A stretch of 64,000 nucleotides of DNA from Streptomyces sp. SJL17-4 (GCF_036826855.1 NZ_CP104578.1:5305501-5369500), one strand, 5' to 3'; counted from the stretch's first letter, positions 17,163-28,200 are shown. Notes: generated from the letters alone by a model not told the origin. Numbers and translations: made by a program.

Positions 17163-18316
17163 GCCGCCACCAGGTCCTTGGTCAGCCCCGGGGCGTCCAC
17201 CCGCTCCACCCGCACCGCGTCGCAGCCGACCCATTCGGCCGCCTCGCGCAGCGCCCGCGCCACCGCCGGCACGGCCTTCGGGCCGTCGAGCGTCACCTGG
17301 CGGGCGACGAGCGTCCCGCCGTCCCGTGCGGGGTCCACCCGGCCGACCAGACGGCCACCGGCGAGGACCGGCATCGCGAAGTAGCCGTGGATCCGCTTCT
17401 GCTTCGGCACGTACGCCTCCAGGCGGTGCGTGAAGCCGAAGATCCGCTCCGTGCGGGCCCGCTCCCAGATCAGCGAGTCGAACGGCGACAGCAGGGTCGT
17501 ACGGTGCCGGCCGCGCGGCTCCGAGGCCAGCGCCGCCGGGTCCGCCCACGCCGGCTTCCCCCAGCCCGCCACCGTGACCGGCACGAGGCCCGCCGCCTCG
17601 ACCACCGCGTCGAACTGCTCCCCCTTGAGCCGGTGGTAGTCGGCGATGTCCGCGCGCGTGCCCACGCCCAGCGCCTCGCCCGCCTGCCGGACGAGCCGCC
17701 GCACGCACTCGGTGTCGTCCAGGTCGTCGTGGAGCAGAGTCTGCGGGATCGCCCGCTCCGCCAGGTCGTACACCCGCTTCCAGCCGCGCCGCTCGACCAC
17801 GACCACCTCGCCGTACATCAGCGCCCGCTCGACGGCGATCTTGGCGTCCGACCAGTCCCACCACTCGCCCTTGTTCTTCGCGCCGCCCAGCTCCGTCGCG
17901 GTCTGCGGGCCCTCGGTCCGCAGCTGGTCGATCACCTTGTCGTACGCCCCGGCCGACAGGTCGTGGTGCCAGTGCGGGCGGTCGCGGTAGGCGCGGCGGC
18001 GGAACGCGAAGTGCGGCCACTCCTCGACGGGCAGCACGCAGGCGGCGTGCGACCAGTACTCGAAGGCGTGAGAGCCGGTCCAGTAGGCGCCCTCGACCGT
18101 CTTGCGGCCCACGGCGCCCAGGCGCGCGTACGGGATGAGCTCGTGTGAGCGGGCCAGTACGGAGATCGTGTCGAGCTGGACCTGACCGAGGGCGCGCAGC
18201 ACCCCGCGGACCCCGGACCTGCGGTCGGGCGCGCCCAGGAAGCCCTGGGCTCGCAGCGCGATCCGGCGGGCATCGTCGGCGGACAGTTCGGCGGCGGGGC
18301 GCGGCACAGTCGTCAT
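17153..18316 (-). CDS. YcaQ/AlkX-like winged-helix DNA glycosylase family protein
   Basis: The 387-residue product belongs to the HTH_42 (DUF1006) family that includes AlkZ and YcaQ/AlkX glycosylases, which unhook interstrand crosslinks and remove bulky lesions. The catalytic-type motif Q-hydrophobic-D is seen at Gln47-Leu48-Asp49 in VQLDTISVLARSHE, the YcaQ/AlkX pattern rather than the QxQ of AlkZ. Tandem winged-helix segments make up the rest (HHDLSAGAYDKVI, TRADIADYHRL, LLSPFDSLIWERAR). I use the ATG at 18316, where homology starts. A role in crosslink or alkylation repair is inferred. Confidence 0.85.
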   Translation of the reverse strand: MTTVPRPAAELSADDARRIALRAQGFLGAPDRRSGVRGVLRALGQVQLDTISVLARSHELIPYARLGAVGRKTVEGAYWTGSHAFEYWSHAACVLPVEEWPHFAFRRRAYRDRPHWHHDLSAGAYDKVIDQLRTEGPQTATELGGAKNKGEWWDWSDAKIAVERALMYGEVVVVERRGWKRVYDLAERAIPQTLLHDDLDDTECVRRLVRQAGEALGVGTRADIADYHRLKGEQFDAVVEAAGLVPVTVAGWGKPAWADPAALASEPRGRHRTTLLSPFDSLIWERARTERIFGFTHRLEAYVPKQKRIHGYFAMPVLAGGRLVGRVDPARDGGTLVARQVTLDGPKAVPAVARALREAAEWVGCDAVRVERVDAPGLTKDLVAALA

Positions 18317-18400
18317 GGAACGCACCCTAGGGCTCGGCTCTGACAGTCACGGCTGGGGGTTCAGGGCCTGGAGCTCAGGCGTGGAGTTCAGGCCTGGAGT

Positions 18401-18988
18401 TCAGGCTTGGGCGGGCTGGTCGCGGGCCGGGAGGTACGGAAGCGGGCTCGGCAGGCCGAAGTCCGAGGGGAGCAGGGAGCCGACCCAGCAGTCGCGCAGC
18501 GTGCCCTTGTTGACGAGGCCGGCGCGCTGGACGCCCTCCACGGTGAAGCCGACACGCTCGGCCACCGCGCGGGACCCGGTGTTGCCGAGCTCCGCGCGCC
18601 AGAGGAGACGGGTGCAGCCAAGCCCCGTGAACGCCCAGTGGGCCAGGGCCCGGACGGTCTCCGCCATGTAGCCCTGGCCCCGATGCTCCTGGCGCGTCCA
18701 GAAGCCGACCTCCCAGACCCCGGAGCCGCGGCTGGTCAGCGAGCTCGCCGCGAGCAGCGGGCCGCCGGCCACCGGCTCGACGGCGAAGGTGTAGTCCGAG
18801 TCCTCGCGCCAGCCGTCGGGCACCAGCCGGTTCAGGAAGAAGTCGGCGTCCTGCCGGGTGTACGGGTCGGGGACGACGGTCCAGCGCCGGATGTCCGGGT
18901 CCTGGCAGATTGCGTACACCGTGTCGAGGTCCGCGGGGACGAAGTTCCGCAGCCGCAGTCGGTCGGTGGTGAGGGTGATCGGCTCCAT
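18401..18988 (-). CDS. GNAT-family N-acetyltransferase
   Basis: The 195-residue protein starts with [19 protein letters not shown], the entry typical of RimJ/RimL-type acetyltransferases. The acetyl-CoA loop region is at about 113-126 ([19 protein letters not shown]), followed by [17 protein letters not shown]. Such enzymes acetylate ribosomal proteins, amino sugars or small toxins. The ATG at 18988 marks the start of homology. The gene is divergent from secA, with 239 nt between the starts. Confidence 0.87.
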   Translation of the reverse strand: MEPITLTTDRLRLRNFVPADLDTVYAICQDPDIRRWTVVPDPYTRQDADFFLNRLVPDGWREDSDYTFAVEPVAGGPLLAASSLTSRGSGVWEVGFWTRQEHRGQGYMAETVRALAHWAFTGLGCTRLLWRAELGNTGSRAVAERVGFTVEGVQRAGLVNKGTLRDCWVGSLLPSDFGLPSPLPYLPARDQPAQA

Positions 18989-19033
18989 GTCTGGATTCTG
19001 GTGAGCGGCCGGACCGGAAGCGAACACTTTTCG

Positions 19034-19058
19034 GGTGGGGCGGCACCTTCCGCCCACC
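19034..19058. promoter_or_regulatory. inverted repeat in the GNAT/secA divergent region
   Basis: GGTGGGGCGG and CCGCCCACC form an imperfect palindrome between the divergent starts. A TACGAT sequence at 19131-19136 resembles a streptomycete -10 box for secA, but no good -35 is visible. Operator function is a guess. Confidence 0.3.
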
Positions 19059-19227
19059 TCGTGCGTTCTCTTTGCGGGCGGACGTACGGCTCCGGCACTG
19101 TGGGCCTCCCTTCGCGAGGGCGGTCTCGCTTACGATGGCCGTTGCGGTGGGGACCACCTGCCGTGCCCGCGCTCGCGTCCATGACAAGACCCAGTGCCAG
19201 GCCCGACCGGCAAGGAGACCAGCCTCA

Positions 19228-22041
19228 GTGTCCGTCTTCAACAAGCTCATGCGTGCAGGCGAAGGAAAGATCCTGCGCAAACTGCACCGCATCGCGGACC
19301 AGGTCAACTCCATCGAAGAGGACTTCGTCAACCTCTCCGACGCCGAGTTGCGGGCGCTCACCGATGAGTACAAGCAGCGGTACGCCGACGGTGAGAGCCT
19401 CGACGACCTGATGCCCGAAGCCTTCGCGACGGTGCGTGAGGCCGCCAAGCGTGTCCTCGGTCAGCGCCACTACGACGTCCAGCTGATGGGTGGTGCCGCG
19501 CTCCACCTCGGCTATGTCGCCGAGATGAAGACCGGTGAGGGCAAGACCCTCGTCGGTACCCTCCCGGCGTACCTCAACGCGCTCTCCGGCAAGGGCGTGC
19601 ACCTGATCACGGTCAACGACTACCTGGCCGAGCGTGACTCCGAGCTCATGGGCCGGGTGCACCGCTTCCTGGGTCTGACCATCGGCTGCATCCTCGCCAA
19701 CATGACGCCGGCCCAGCGCCGTGAGCAGTACAACTGCGACATCACGTACGGCACGAACAACGAGTTCGGCTTCGACTACCTCCGCGACAACATGGCGTGG
19801 TCCAAGGACGAGCTCGTCCAGCGCGGCCACAACTTCGCCTGTGTCGACGAGGTCGACTCCATCCTCGTCGACGAGGCCCGTACGCCGCTGATCATCTCCG
19901 GCCCGGCCGACCAGGCGACGAAGTGGTACGGCGACTTCGCCAAGCTCGTCACCCGCCTCTCCAAGGGCGAGCCCGGCAACCAGCTCAAGGGCATCGAGGA
20001 GACCGGCGACTACGAGGTCGACGAGAAGAAGCGCACCGTCGCCATCCACGAGGCCGGTGTCGCCAAGGTCGAGGACTGGCTCGGCATCGACAACCTCTAC
20101 GAGTCGGTGAACACCCCGCTCGTGGGCTACTTGAACAACGCCATCAAGGCGAAGGAACTGTTCAAGAAGGACAAGGACTACGTCGTCATGGACGGCGAAG
20201 TCATGATCGTCGACGAGCACACCGGCCGTATCCTCGCCGGCCGCCGCTACAACGAGGGCATGCACCAGGCGATCGAGGCGAAGGAAGGGGTGGCGATCAA
20301 GGACGAGAACCAGACCCTCGCCACGATCACCCTGCAGAACTTCTTCCTCCTGTACGACAAGCTCTCCGGCATGACCGGTACGGCCATGACCGAGGCCGCC
20401 GAGTTCCACCAGATCTACAAGCTGGGCGTCGTCCCGATCCCGACGAACAGGCCGATGATCCGCAAGGACCAGTCCGACCTGATCTACCGGACCGAGGTCG
20501 CCAAGTTCGCCGCCGTCGTCGACGACATCGCGGAGAAGCACGAGAAGGGTCAGCCGATCCTCGTCGGCACGACCTCCGTCGAGAAGTCCGAGTACCTCTC
20601 GCAGCAGCTCTCCAAGCGCGGTGTGCAGCACGAGGTCCTCAACGCCAAGCACCACGACCGCGAGGCCAGCATCGTCGCCCAGGCCGGCCGCCGCGGCGCC
20701 GTCACCGTCGCCACGAACATGGCCGGTCGCGGTACGGACATCAAGCTCGGCGGCAACCCGGACGACCTCGCCGAGGCCGAGCTGCGCCAGGCGGGTCTCG
20801 ACCCGGTCGACCACGTCGAGGAGTGGGCCGCTGCCCTCCCCGCCGCCCTGGAGCGCGCCGCGAAGGCCGTGAAGGCGGAGTTCGAGGAGGTCAAGGACCT
20901 CGGCGGGCTGTACGTGCTCGGTACCGAGCGCCACGAGTCCCGTCGTATCGACAACCAGCTGCGCGGTCGTTCCGGCCGTCAGGGCGACCCCGGCGAGTCC
21001 CGCTTCTACCTGTCGCTCGGCGACGATCTGATGCGTCTGTTCAAGGCGCAGATGGTCGAGCGCGTGATGGCCATGGCCAACGTGCCGGACGACGTGCCGA
21101 TCGAGAACAAGATGGTGACCCGGGCGATCGCCTCCGCCCAGTCGCAGGTCGAGACCCAGAACTTCGAGACGCGTAAGAACGTCCTGAAGTACGACGACGT
21201 CCTCAACCGGCAGCGTCAGGTCATCTACGGCGAGCGCCGCCGCGTCCTGGAGGGCGAGGACCTGCACGAGCAGATCCAGCACTTCATGGACGACACGATC
21301 GACGACTACATCCGCCAGGAGACCGCCGAGGGCTTCGCGGAGGAGTGGGACCTCGACCGTCTGTGGAACGCCTTCAAGCAGCTCTACCCGGTGAAGGTCA
21401 CCGTGGAGGAGCTGGAGGACGCGGCGGGGGACCGGGCGGGCATCACCGCCGAGTTCATCGCCGAGTCCATCAAGGACGACATCCACGAGCAGTACGAGTC
21501 GCGGGAGAAGCAGCTCGGCTCGGAGATCATGCGTGAGCTGGAGCGCCGCGTGGTCCTGTCCGTCCTGGACCGCAAGTGGCGCGAGCACCTCTACGAGATG
21601 GACTACCTCCAGGAGGGCATCGGCCTGCGCGCCATGGCGCAGAAGGACCCGCTGGTCGAGTACCAGCGCGAGGGCTTCGACATGTTCACCGCCATGATGG
21701 AGGGCATCAAGGAGGAGTCCGTCGGCTACCTGTTCAACCTGGAGGTCCAGGTCGAGCAGCAGGTCGAGGAGGTCCCGGTGCAGGCGACCGGTCCGTCGCT
21801 CGACAAGCAGGACGCCGTGCCGGCCGGCGCCGGGCGGCCGGAGATCCGCGCCAAGGGGCTCGACGCCCCGCAGCGGCCGGACCGGCTGCACTTCTCCGCG
21901 CCGACGGTGGACGGTGACGGAGGTGTCGTCGAGGGCGACTTCGCCTCGGACGACATCGACGCCGGTGACGGGATGACGCGGGCGGAGCGCCGCAAGGCGC
22001 AGAAGAACGCGGGTGGCGGCGGGCGTCGTCGCAAGAAGTGA
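19228..22041 (+). CDS. secA: preprotein translocase ATPase SecA
   Basis: The 937-residue motor starts at GTG 19228 after AAGGAG. It shows the DEAD motor Walker A MKTGEGKT (100-107), the DEAD-like box [15 protein letters not shown], the second nucleotide domain with [14 protein letters not shown], and the helical scaffold and wing region ([17 protein letters not shown]). It drives export through SecYEG. The C-terminus ends in a basic RRRKK tail and lacks the cysteine-rich zinc motif seen in E. coli SecA, which is normal for actinobacterial SecA1. A 14-bp tandem repeat follows the stop. Confidence 0.97.
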   Translation: MSVFNKLMRAGEGKILRKLHRIADQVNSIEEDFVNLSDAELRALTDEYKQRYADGESLDDLMPEAFATVREAAKRVLGQRHYDVQLMGGAALHLGYVAEMKTGEGKTLVGTLPAYLNALSGKGVHLITVNDYLAERDSELMGRVHRFLGLTIGCILANMTPAQRREQYNCDITYGTNNEFGFDYLRDNMAWSKDELVQRGHNFACVDEVDSILVDEARTPLIISGPADQATKWYGDFAKLVTRLSKGEPGNQLKGIEETGDYEVDEKKRTVAIHEAGVAKVEDWLGIDNLYESVNTPLVGYLNNAIKAKELFKKDKDYVVMDGEVMIVDEHTGRILAGRRYNEGMHQAIEAKEGVAIKDENQTLATITLQNFFLLYDKLSGMTGTAMTEAAEFHQIYKLGVVPIPTNRPMIRKDQSDLIYRTEVAKFAAVVDDIAEKHEKGQPILVGTTSVEKSEYLSQQLSKRGVQHEVLNAKHHDREASIVAQAGRRGAVTVATNMAGRGTDIKLGGNPDDLAEAELRQAGLDPVDHVEEWAAALPAALERAAKAVKAEFEEVKDLGGLYVLGTERHESRRIDNQLRGRSGRQGDPGESRFYLSLGDDLMRLFKAQMVERVMAMANVPDDVPIENKMVTRAIASAQSQVETQNFETRKNVLKYDDVLNRQRQVIYGERRRVLEGEDLHEQIQHFMDDTIDDYIRQETAEGFAEEWDLDRLWNAFKQLYPVKVTVEELEDAAGDRAGITAEFIAESIKDDIHEQYESREKQLGSEIMRELERRVVLSVLDRKWREHLYEMDYLQEGIGLRAMAQKDPLVEYQREGFDMFTAMMEGIKEESVGYLFNLEVQVEQQVEEVPVQATGPSLDKQDAVPAGAGRPEIRAKGLDAPQRPDRLHFSAPTVDGDGGVVEGDFASDDIDAGDGMTRAERRKAQKNAGGGGRRRKK

Positions 22042-22057
22042 CGTCGCGTCGCCGAGA

Positions 22058-22127
22058 CGGTGTCGCGGACGCGGTGTCGCGGACGCGGTGTCGTTGACGC
22101 GGCGTCGGTGAGACGGTGCCGCCGATG
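22058..22127. repeat. 14-bp tandem repeat, five units, after secA
   Basis: The unit CGGTGTCGCGGACG at 22058 is repeated exactly at 22072 and then with increasing divergence at 22086, 22100 and 22114. It begins 17 nt after the secA stop and ends before the terminator hairpin, in non-coding DNA. Confidence 0.85.
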
Positions 22128-22144
22128 CGGTGAGTTCTTCTGGA

Positions 22145-22180
22145 GGGGTCGGTTGCCCGGTGGGCGGCCGGCCCCTTCGT
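22145..22180. terminator. terminator between secA and the Rv3235-like gene
   Basis: GGGGTCGG pairs with CCGGCCCC (one wobble pair) around a GC-rich loop, at the meeting point of two converging genes. It partly overlaps the tail of the minus-strand gene. Confidence 0.55.
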
Positions 22181-22641
22181 CATGCGGGGTGGGGGGCCGT
22201 GCCCAGACCGTCGAGTTCCACCGCCGCGCAGCGCCAGCGCTGGTCCTCGCCCCGTTCGAGGCGGAACGCCATGGCCCGTACGCGGGCGCCGGTGGCGATC
22301 GTCGCGAAGGCCTCCACCGCGGTCCGGTCGTCGTCCACCTGGACCGAGCAGCGGCGCAGGACGGGGCGGGGGCCGAGTGAGCGCAGGGGCGTCTCGGGGG
22401 CGATCCGGACGAGCTGCTCGTACGCCTCGCCGACGGTGTGGCCGAGCATCCAGTGGACCGGGCGTTCGCCGCTGAGGACGGCGAGGAGGCGTTCGGCGAA
22501 GACGGTGTGCGGGGGCAGGGCGCGGGGGCGGCTCGTGCGGGGGTGGGTGCCCGCCGGGCCGCGGGGGCGGGTGCCCGCGGGGCCGCCGGGGGCCCTGCGG
22601 GGGCGCGGGGTGCCGGTCGGGGTGAGGGTGGTGGTCGTCAT
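22180..22641 (-). CDS. Rv3235-family protein
   Basis: The 153-residue protein has a disordered Pro/Arg/Gly-rich N-terminus (about 1-45) and a compact C-terminal domain (ERLLAVLSGERPVHWMLGHTV onward, about 50-150). This matches the actinobacterial Rv3235 family, regularly encoded next to secA. The function is not known; the C-terminal part resembles SecA-associated or nuclear transport factor-like folds. The ATG at 22641 is the only sensible start. No signal peptide is seen, so it should be cytoplasmic. Confidence 0.82.
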   Translation of the reverse strand: MTTTTLTPTGTPRPRRAPGGPAGTRPRGPAGTHPRTSRPRALPPHTVFAERLLAVLSGERPVHWMLGHTVGEAYEQLVRIAPETPLRSLGPRPVLRRCSVQVDDDRTAVEAFATIATGARVRAMAFRLERGEDQRWRCAAVELDGLGTAPHPA

Positions 22642-22920
22642 GATGGGCCTGCCCCTGTCGTCGCGTCACCGAGTGATACCAGTCAGTAACTTTCCGTTGA
22701 GGATCTTGTACGGGTGGGCTCGGAGGGGCCGCAAGGAGTCCGCCGCCGCTCGACGGGTCGAAAACGGAATCACCTATCCGGGTGACGTGGAAGAAAATCG
22801 GCTCCCGGGGGTCCTGAGGAGGGCCTCCCGGAGTGGACGTACGCCTCCTCCGGCCGGCCACCCCGAAGGGGGACTCCGCACGTATCCTGAGGGCCTCTCC
22901 GTCTACGAAAGCGGCCAGCC

Positions 22921-23427
22921 ATGCGCGTGTACGTCCCCCTGACCCTCCCCGGTCTCGCACAGGCGCACCAGGCGGGCGAGCTGGGACCCGGCCCGCTGAC
23001 CGCCTACGCCGTCACTCCCGCCCTGCGCGAGTGGTACGTCTCCGACGACATCGAGGAGCTGGAGTACGCGGCGCTCAACCGGGCCGCGACCGCCTCCCTG
23101 CGCCTGCTCGCCGGCGACCCCGAGGCGCCCCGGCGCCGGATCGTCGTCGCCGTCGACGTCGCCGACAAGGACGCCGCCACGGACCCGAACGGGGCGCTCA
23201 CCGTGAGCTCCATCGGCGAGGTCCGGATCGCCGGGCCCGTCCGGCTCGCCAAGGCGGCGGCCGTGCACGCGGACGCGGACGACGCGGAGGCGGACGTGAC
23301 GGCGGCGGCGGACGCGCTGGGCGCGGCGGACCAGGGGGACGACGACGCGCAGTTCGTCGTCGACGGGGCCGAGGACCACGAGCTGCTCTGGTTCGGGGTG
23401 CAGGAGATTCCCGGGCTGCTGGGCTGA
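22921..23427 (+). CDS. DUF6912-family protein
   Basis: The 168-residue acidic protein begins with MRVYVPLTLPGLAQ, typical of DUF6912, a small actinobacterial family with no known function. It is soluble, with Asp/Ala-rich loops around 110-145. The preceding 279 bases carry the promoter zone shared with the divergent Rv3235-like gene. The position near secA is common in streptomycetes, and a HAD phosphatase follows 56 nt later on the same strand. Confidence 0.82.
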   Translation: MRVYVPLTLPGLAQAHQAGELGPGPLTAYAVTPALREWYVSDDIEELEYAALNRAATASLRLLAGDPEAPRRRIVVAVDVADKDAATDPNGALTVSSIGEVRIAGPVRLAKAAAVHADADDAEADVTAAADALGAADQGDDDAQFVVDGAEDHELLWFGVQEIPGLLG

Positions 23428-23483
23428 CGCCCTCAGGTCCCGGGTCTTGGCCGCCTGTCGGTGGGGCCCGGTACCGTCTCCCC

Positions 23484-24155
23484 ATGGGGAAGCACGACGG
23501 CTTGCGCGGCAAGCATCTGGTCTGGGACTGGAACGGCACACTGCTCGACGACATCAGTGCGGTCATCGGGGCGACCAACGCGGCATTCGCCGAGCTGGGG
23601 CTCGAACCGATCACTCTTGAGCGGTACCGGGAGCTCTACACGGTGCCCGTGCCCAAGTTCTACGAGCGGCTCATGGGGCGGTTGCCCACCGACGCCGAGT
23701 GGTCCGTCATGGACGGTGCCTTCCATCGGCACTACTGGCAGCGGGCCGAGGGGTGTGGGCTGACCATCGGGGCCGCGGAGCTGCTCGCGGCGCGGCAGGA
23801 GTCCGGGTTCACGCAGTCGCTGCTGTCGCTCGCGCCGCACGCGGAGTTGATCCCGCTGGTGCAGCGGCACGGGATCGCGGAGCGGTTCGTGCGGATGGAC
23901 GGGCGGGTCGACGCGTCCACGGACGGGAAGTCCGGGCACATGGTGCGGCACCTGGCCGCGCTGGAAGGGGTGCTTCCCGAGCGGGTCGTCGTCATCGGTG
24001 ACGCCGCCGATGACGCGATCGCGGCGCAGCATGTGGGGGCTCGGGCGGTGCTGTACACCGGGGGGTCGCACAGTCGGGCGTCGCTCTCGCGGGTCGGGGT
24101 GCCGGTGGTCGACACCCTGGAGGAGGCGGTGGCCGTCGCGGAGGAGCTGGTGTAG
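23484..24155 (+). CDS. HAD-superfamily hydrolase with DWN motif
   Basis: The 223-residue protein shows HAD motif I as VWDWNGTLLDD, so the usual second Asp is replaced by Asn, a variant common in this actinobacterial subgroup and compatible with a changed acid/base mechanism. Motif IV is VVIGDAADDAIAA. A helical cap region lies between (about 25-95). The ATG at 23484 has no strong ribosome site but homology begins there. It may be a phosphoglycolate-type phosphatase; substrate is unknown. Confidence 0.84.
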   Translation: MGKHDGLRGKHLVWDWNGTLLDDISAVIGATNAAFAELGLEPITLERYRELYTVPVPKFYERLMGRLPTDAEWSVMDGAFHRHYWQRAEGCGLTIGAAELLAARQESGFTQSLLSLAPHAELIPLVQRHGIAERFVRMDGRVDASTDGKSGHMVRHLAALEGVLPERVVVIGDAADDAIAAQHVGARAVLYTGGSHSRASLSRVGVPVVDTLEEAVAVAEELV

Positions 24156-24213
24156 CCGTTCGCGGCTGCGTCCGGTGGGGCGTGGGTCCTCGGGGGCCGG
24201 ATGCGGCCCGGGG

Positions 24214-24265
24214 GGTGGTTGTGCCCACCCGTTCCGCCCTTGCGGAACAGATGCCCACAACCACC
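24214..24265. repeat. nested palindromic intergenic repeat, copy A
   Basis: Outer arms GGTGGTTGTG and CACAACCACC pair perfectly around an inner GTTCCGC-CCTT-GCGGAAC hairpin. Related copies lie at 58076-58116 and 58234-58307. It sits between two converging genes and could also end transcription in both directions. Confidence 0.85.
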
Positions 24266-24282
24266 TGGCGAGCCCTCCCGCT

Positions 24283-24837
24283 TCAGGACTTGGCTCGGAG
24301 GACCTTCAGGAATTCGCGCATCCAGGTGGGGTGGTCGGGCCAGGCCCTTGAGGAGACCAGGAGGCCGTCCACCACCGCCGCGCTGTCCTGGAAGGTCGCG
24401 CCGGCCGCCTGCATGTCCAGTTCCAGGGCCGGGTACGCGGTGACCCGGCGGCCCTCCAGGCCGCCGACCGCCGCCGTCAGGAGCGGGCCGTGGCAGATCT
24501 GGGCCACCGGCTTGTCCGCGTCGAAGAAGGCCTTGAGGATCTTGCGGAGCTCCGGGTCGTTGCGGAGGTACTCCGGCGCCCGGCCGCCCGGGATCACCAC
24601 CGCCACGTACGCGCCCGGGTCGACCTCCGAGAAGGCCAGGTCGGCGGGCCAGGTGTAGCCGGGCTTCTCGGTGTACGTGTCGAAGCCCGGCTCGAAGTCG
24701 TGGACGACGAAGCGGAGCTGCTTGCGGGCCGGGGCGGCGATGTCGACCTCGTAGCCCTCTTCCAGTAGCCGCTGGTAGGGATACATCACCTCCAGCGACT
24801 CCGCCGCGTCCCCGGTCACGATCAGGATCTTCGCCAT
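24283..24837 (-). CDS. DJ-1/PfpI-family protein
   Basis: The 184-residue protein has the DJ-1/PfpI fold. The nucleophile elbow is AQICHGPLL with Cys115 followed by His116, and the conserved acidic residue is Glu16 (ESLEVMYPYQ). The family includes deglycase/glyoxalase-like, chaperone and protease-like members; which activity applies cannot be told from sequence alone. The gene is monocistronic and divergent from the GDH gene, with a 20-bp tandem repeat just upstream of its start. Confidence 0.88.
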   Translation of the reverse strand: MAKILIVTGDAAESLEVMYPYQRLLEEGYEVDIAAPARKQLRFVVHDFEPGFDTYTEKPGYTWPADLAFSEVDPGAYVAVVIPGGRAPEYLRNDPELRKILKAFFDADKPVAQICHGPLLTAAVGGLEGRRVTAYPALELDMQAAGATFQDSAAVVDGLLVSSRAWPDHPTWMREFLKVLRAKS

Positions 24838-24860
24838 GGCTCTCCCAGATCACAGATGGT

Positions 24861-24899
24861 CGGTCACGTACACGCTGCCTCGGTCACGTACACGCTGCC
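24861..24899. repeat. 20-bp direct tandem repeat upstream of the PfpI gene
   Basis: CGGTCACGTACACGCTGCC occurs twice with a 20-bp period (24861 and 24881), 24 to 62 nt upstream of the PfpI start, where a regulator or RNA polymerase would bind. The rest of the 433-bp divergent region (24838-25270) holds no gene; TGACGG and TAGGCT near 24984 and 25009 could be a promoter for the GDH gene. Confidence 0.6.
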
Positions 24900-25270
24900 C
24901 GCGACGGGGCGCTTTGCCAAGAGGACATGTGTCTCTGTCCATAACGTCAAACTTCCACCCCCTCTTTTGTACACATACGGCTCATGACGGTTCGGGGGTC
25001 CGGGGCGATAGGCTTTTCCCGTGATCAGCGCGATACGCCGAGGGGGCAGTGAAGCCCCCGGCTGCCGCCCGGTCCGCGACAGCGGCCGGGCCGACCGTGC
25101 GTTCGCCGATCCTCTCCGTCCGGGCGCGCCGCTCTCTGTGGCCGATAACGACCCGGGCATCTCTCATTCGGGCATAGCGTCGTCTTCGACCGGAATCACC
25201 GCGTCGAGGCGTCGTTGTGTCCTTTCTTCCACCGACGTCACGCAACGGCGCGCGACAGGAGTCAGAGGAC

Positions 25271-28200
25271 ATGCAGACCAAGCTGGACGAAGCCAAGGCC
25301 GAGCTGCTCGAAAGGGCCGCTCGGGTAGCTGAGCACAGCCCGGTCGGGGGGCGACTTCCGACGGGCCCGGAGGGTGCCGGGGAGCGCCCGGACCGGGACA
25401 CCGTGCTCGAGTACCTCCAGCGCTACTACCTGCACACCGCGCCGGAGGACCTCGGCGACCGGGACCCGGTCGACGTGTTCGGCGCGGCGCTCTCTCACTA
25501 CCGCCTCGCGGAGAACCGCCCGCAGGGCACGGCGAACGTGCGCGTCCACACGCCGACGGTCGAGGAGAACGGCTGGACGAGCAGCCACTCCGTCGTCGAG
25601 GTCGTCACCGACGACATGCCGTTCCTGGTGGACTCGGTCACCAACGAGCTCTCGCGCCAGGGCCGCGGCATCCATGTCGTGATCCACCCGCAGGTCCTCG
25701 TCCGCCGCGACGTCACGGGCAGGCTCATCGAGGTCCTGTCGGCGCAGATCCACGGCGAGCTGCCGCACGACGCGCTCACCGAGTCCTGGATCCACGTCGA
25801 GATCGACCGGGAGACCGACCGCGCCGACCTCAAGCAGATCACCACCGATCTGCTGCGTGTCCTGTCCGACGTCCGTGAGACGGTCGAGGACTGGGAGAAG
25901 ATGCGCGACGCCGCCCTGCGGATCGCCGAGGGCCTCCCGGCCGAGCCCACCGCCTCCGACCTGCGTCCGACCGAGGTGGAGGAGGCCCGCGAGCTGCTGC
26001 GCTGGCTGGCCGACGACCACTTCACCTTCCTCGGCTACCGCGAGTACGAGCTGGTCAACGGTGACGCCCTGTCCGCCGTGCCCGGCACGGGCCTCGGCAT
26101 CCTGCGCTCCGACCCGAAGCACGCGGGCGACGACGAGGGCCACCACGCCCACCCCGTCTCGCCGTCCTTCAGCCGGCTGCCCGAGGACGTCCGCGCCAAG
26201 GCGCGCGAGCACAAGCTGCTGATCCTGACGAAGGCCAACAGCCGCTCGACCGTGCACCGCCCCTCGTACCTCGACTACGTCGGTGTGAAGAAGTTCGACG
26301 CCGACGGCAACGTCATCGGCGAGCGCCGCTTCCTCGGCCTCTTCTCCTCGGCCGCCTACACCGAGTCCGTGCGCCGTGTTCCCGTCGTCAAGCGCAAGGT
26401 CCAGGAGGTCCTGGAGGGCGCGGGCTTCTCGCCGAACAGCCACGACGGCCGCGACCTGCTCCAGATCCTGGAGACGTACCCGCGCGACGAGCTCTTCCAG
26501 ACCCCGGCCGACCAGCTCCAGTCCGTCGTCACCAGCGTCCTGTACCTGCAGGAGCGGCGCCGGCTGCGCCTGTACCTGCGCCAGGACGAGTACGGCCGCT
26601 ACTACTCGGCCCTCGTCTACCTGCCGCGCGACCGCTACACCACCCGCGTCCGGCTGCGGATCATCGACATCCTGAAGGAGGAGCTCGACGGCACCAGCGT
26701 CGACTTCACCGCCTGGAACACCGAGTCGATCCTGTCCCGGCTGCACTTCGTCGTCCGCGTCCAGCCCGGCACCGAGCTGGCGAAGCTCACCGACGCCGAT
26801 GTCGACCGCATCGAGGCCCGGCTCGTCGAGGCCGCCCGCTCCTGGTCCGACGGCTTCGCCGAGGCGCTCAACGCCGAGTTGGGCGAGGAGCACGCCGCGG
26901 AGCTGCACCGCCGTTACGGCAACGCCTTCCCCGAGGGCTACAAGGCCGACCACTCGCCGCGCGCGGCCGTCGCCGACCTGGTCCACCTGGAGGCCCTCGC
27001 CCGGACCGGCGGCGGCAAGGACTTCGCGCTCTCGCTCTACGAGCCGGTCGGCGCGGGCCCCGGCGAGCGCCGCTTCAAGATCTACAAGACGGGCGACCCG
27101 ATCTCCCTCTCCGCCGTGCTCCCGGTGCTCAACCGGCTCGGCGTCGAGGTGACCGACGAGCGGCCGTACGAGCTGCGCTGCGCCGACCGTACGCCCGGCT
27201 GGGTCTACGACTTCGGTCTGCGGATGCCCGCCGCGACCGGCAACGGCGGCGACTACCTCGGCGACGACGCCCGCGAGCGCTTCCAGGAGGCCTTCGCCGC
27301 CACCTGGACCGGCGAGGCCGAGAACGACAACTTCAACTCGCTGGTCCTCTCCGCCGGGCTCAACTGGCGCGAGGCGATGGTGCTGCGCGCCTACGCGAAG
27401 TACCTGCGCCAGGCCGGTTCGACGTTCAGCCAGGACTACATGGAGGACACCCTCCGCAACAACGTCCACACCACCCGGCTGCTCGTCAACCTCTTCGAGG
27501 CCCGGATGGCCCCGGAGCGCCAGCGCGCCGGCACCGAGCTGATCGACGCGCTCCTGGAGGAGCTGGACGCCGCCCTCGACCAGGTCGCGAGCCTGGACGA
27601 GGACCGGATCCTGCGGTCCTTCCTGACCGTCATCAAGGCCACCCTGCGGACCAACTTCTTCCAGAGCGCCAGCGAGGGAAGCAATGACAGGGGCCAGCTG
27701 ACGGCGGACGGTACGCCGCACTCGTACGTGTCGATGAAGTTCGACCCGCAGGCCATCCCGGACCTTCCGGCGCCCCGCCCGGCCTTCGAGATCTGGGTGT
27801 ACTCCCCGCGCGTCGAGGGCGTCCACCTGCGCTTCGGCAAGGTCGCCCGAGGCGGTCTGCGCTGGTCCGACCGCCGCGAGGACTTCCGTACGGAGATCCT
27901 CGGCCTGGTCAAGGCGCAGATGGTGAAGAACACCGTCATCGTGCCCGTCGGCGCCAAGGGCGGCTTCGTCGCCAAGCAGCTCCCGGACCCGTCCGTGGAC
28001 CGTGACGCCTGGCTGGCCGAGGGCATCGCCTCGTACAAGACCTTCATCTCGGCGCTGCTCGACATCACCGACAACCTGGTCGCGGGCGAGGTCGTGCCGC
28101 CGGTCGACGTGGTCCGCCACGACGAGGACGACACCTACCTGGTGGTCGCCGCCGACAAGGGCACCGCGACCTTCTCCGACATCGCCAACGGGGTCGCCGA

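Noticed and set aside
19225..21891. 888-codon frame antisense to secA
   Set aside because: SecA is certain on the plus strand; the antisense frame shows no domain.
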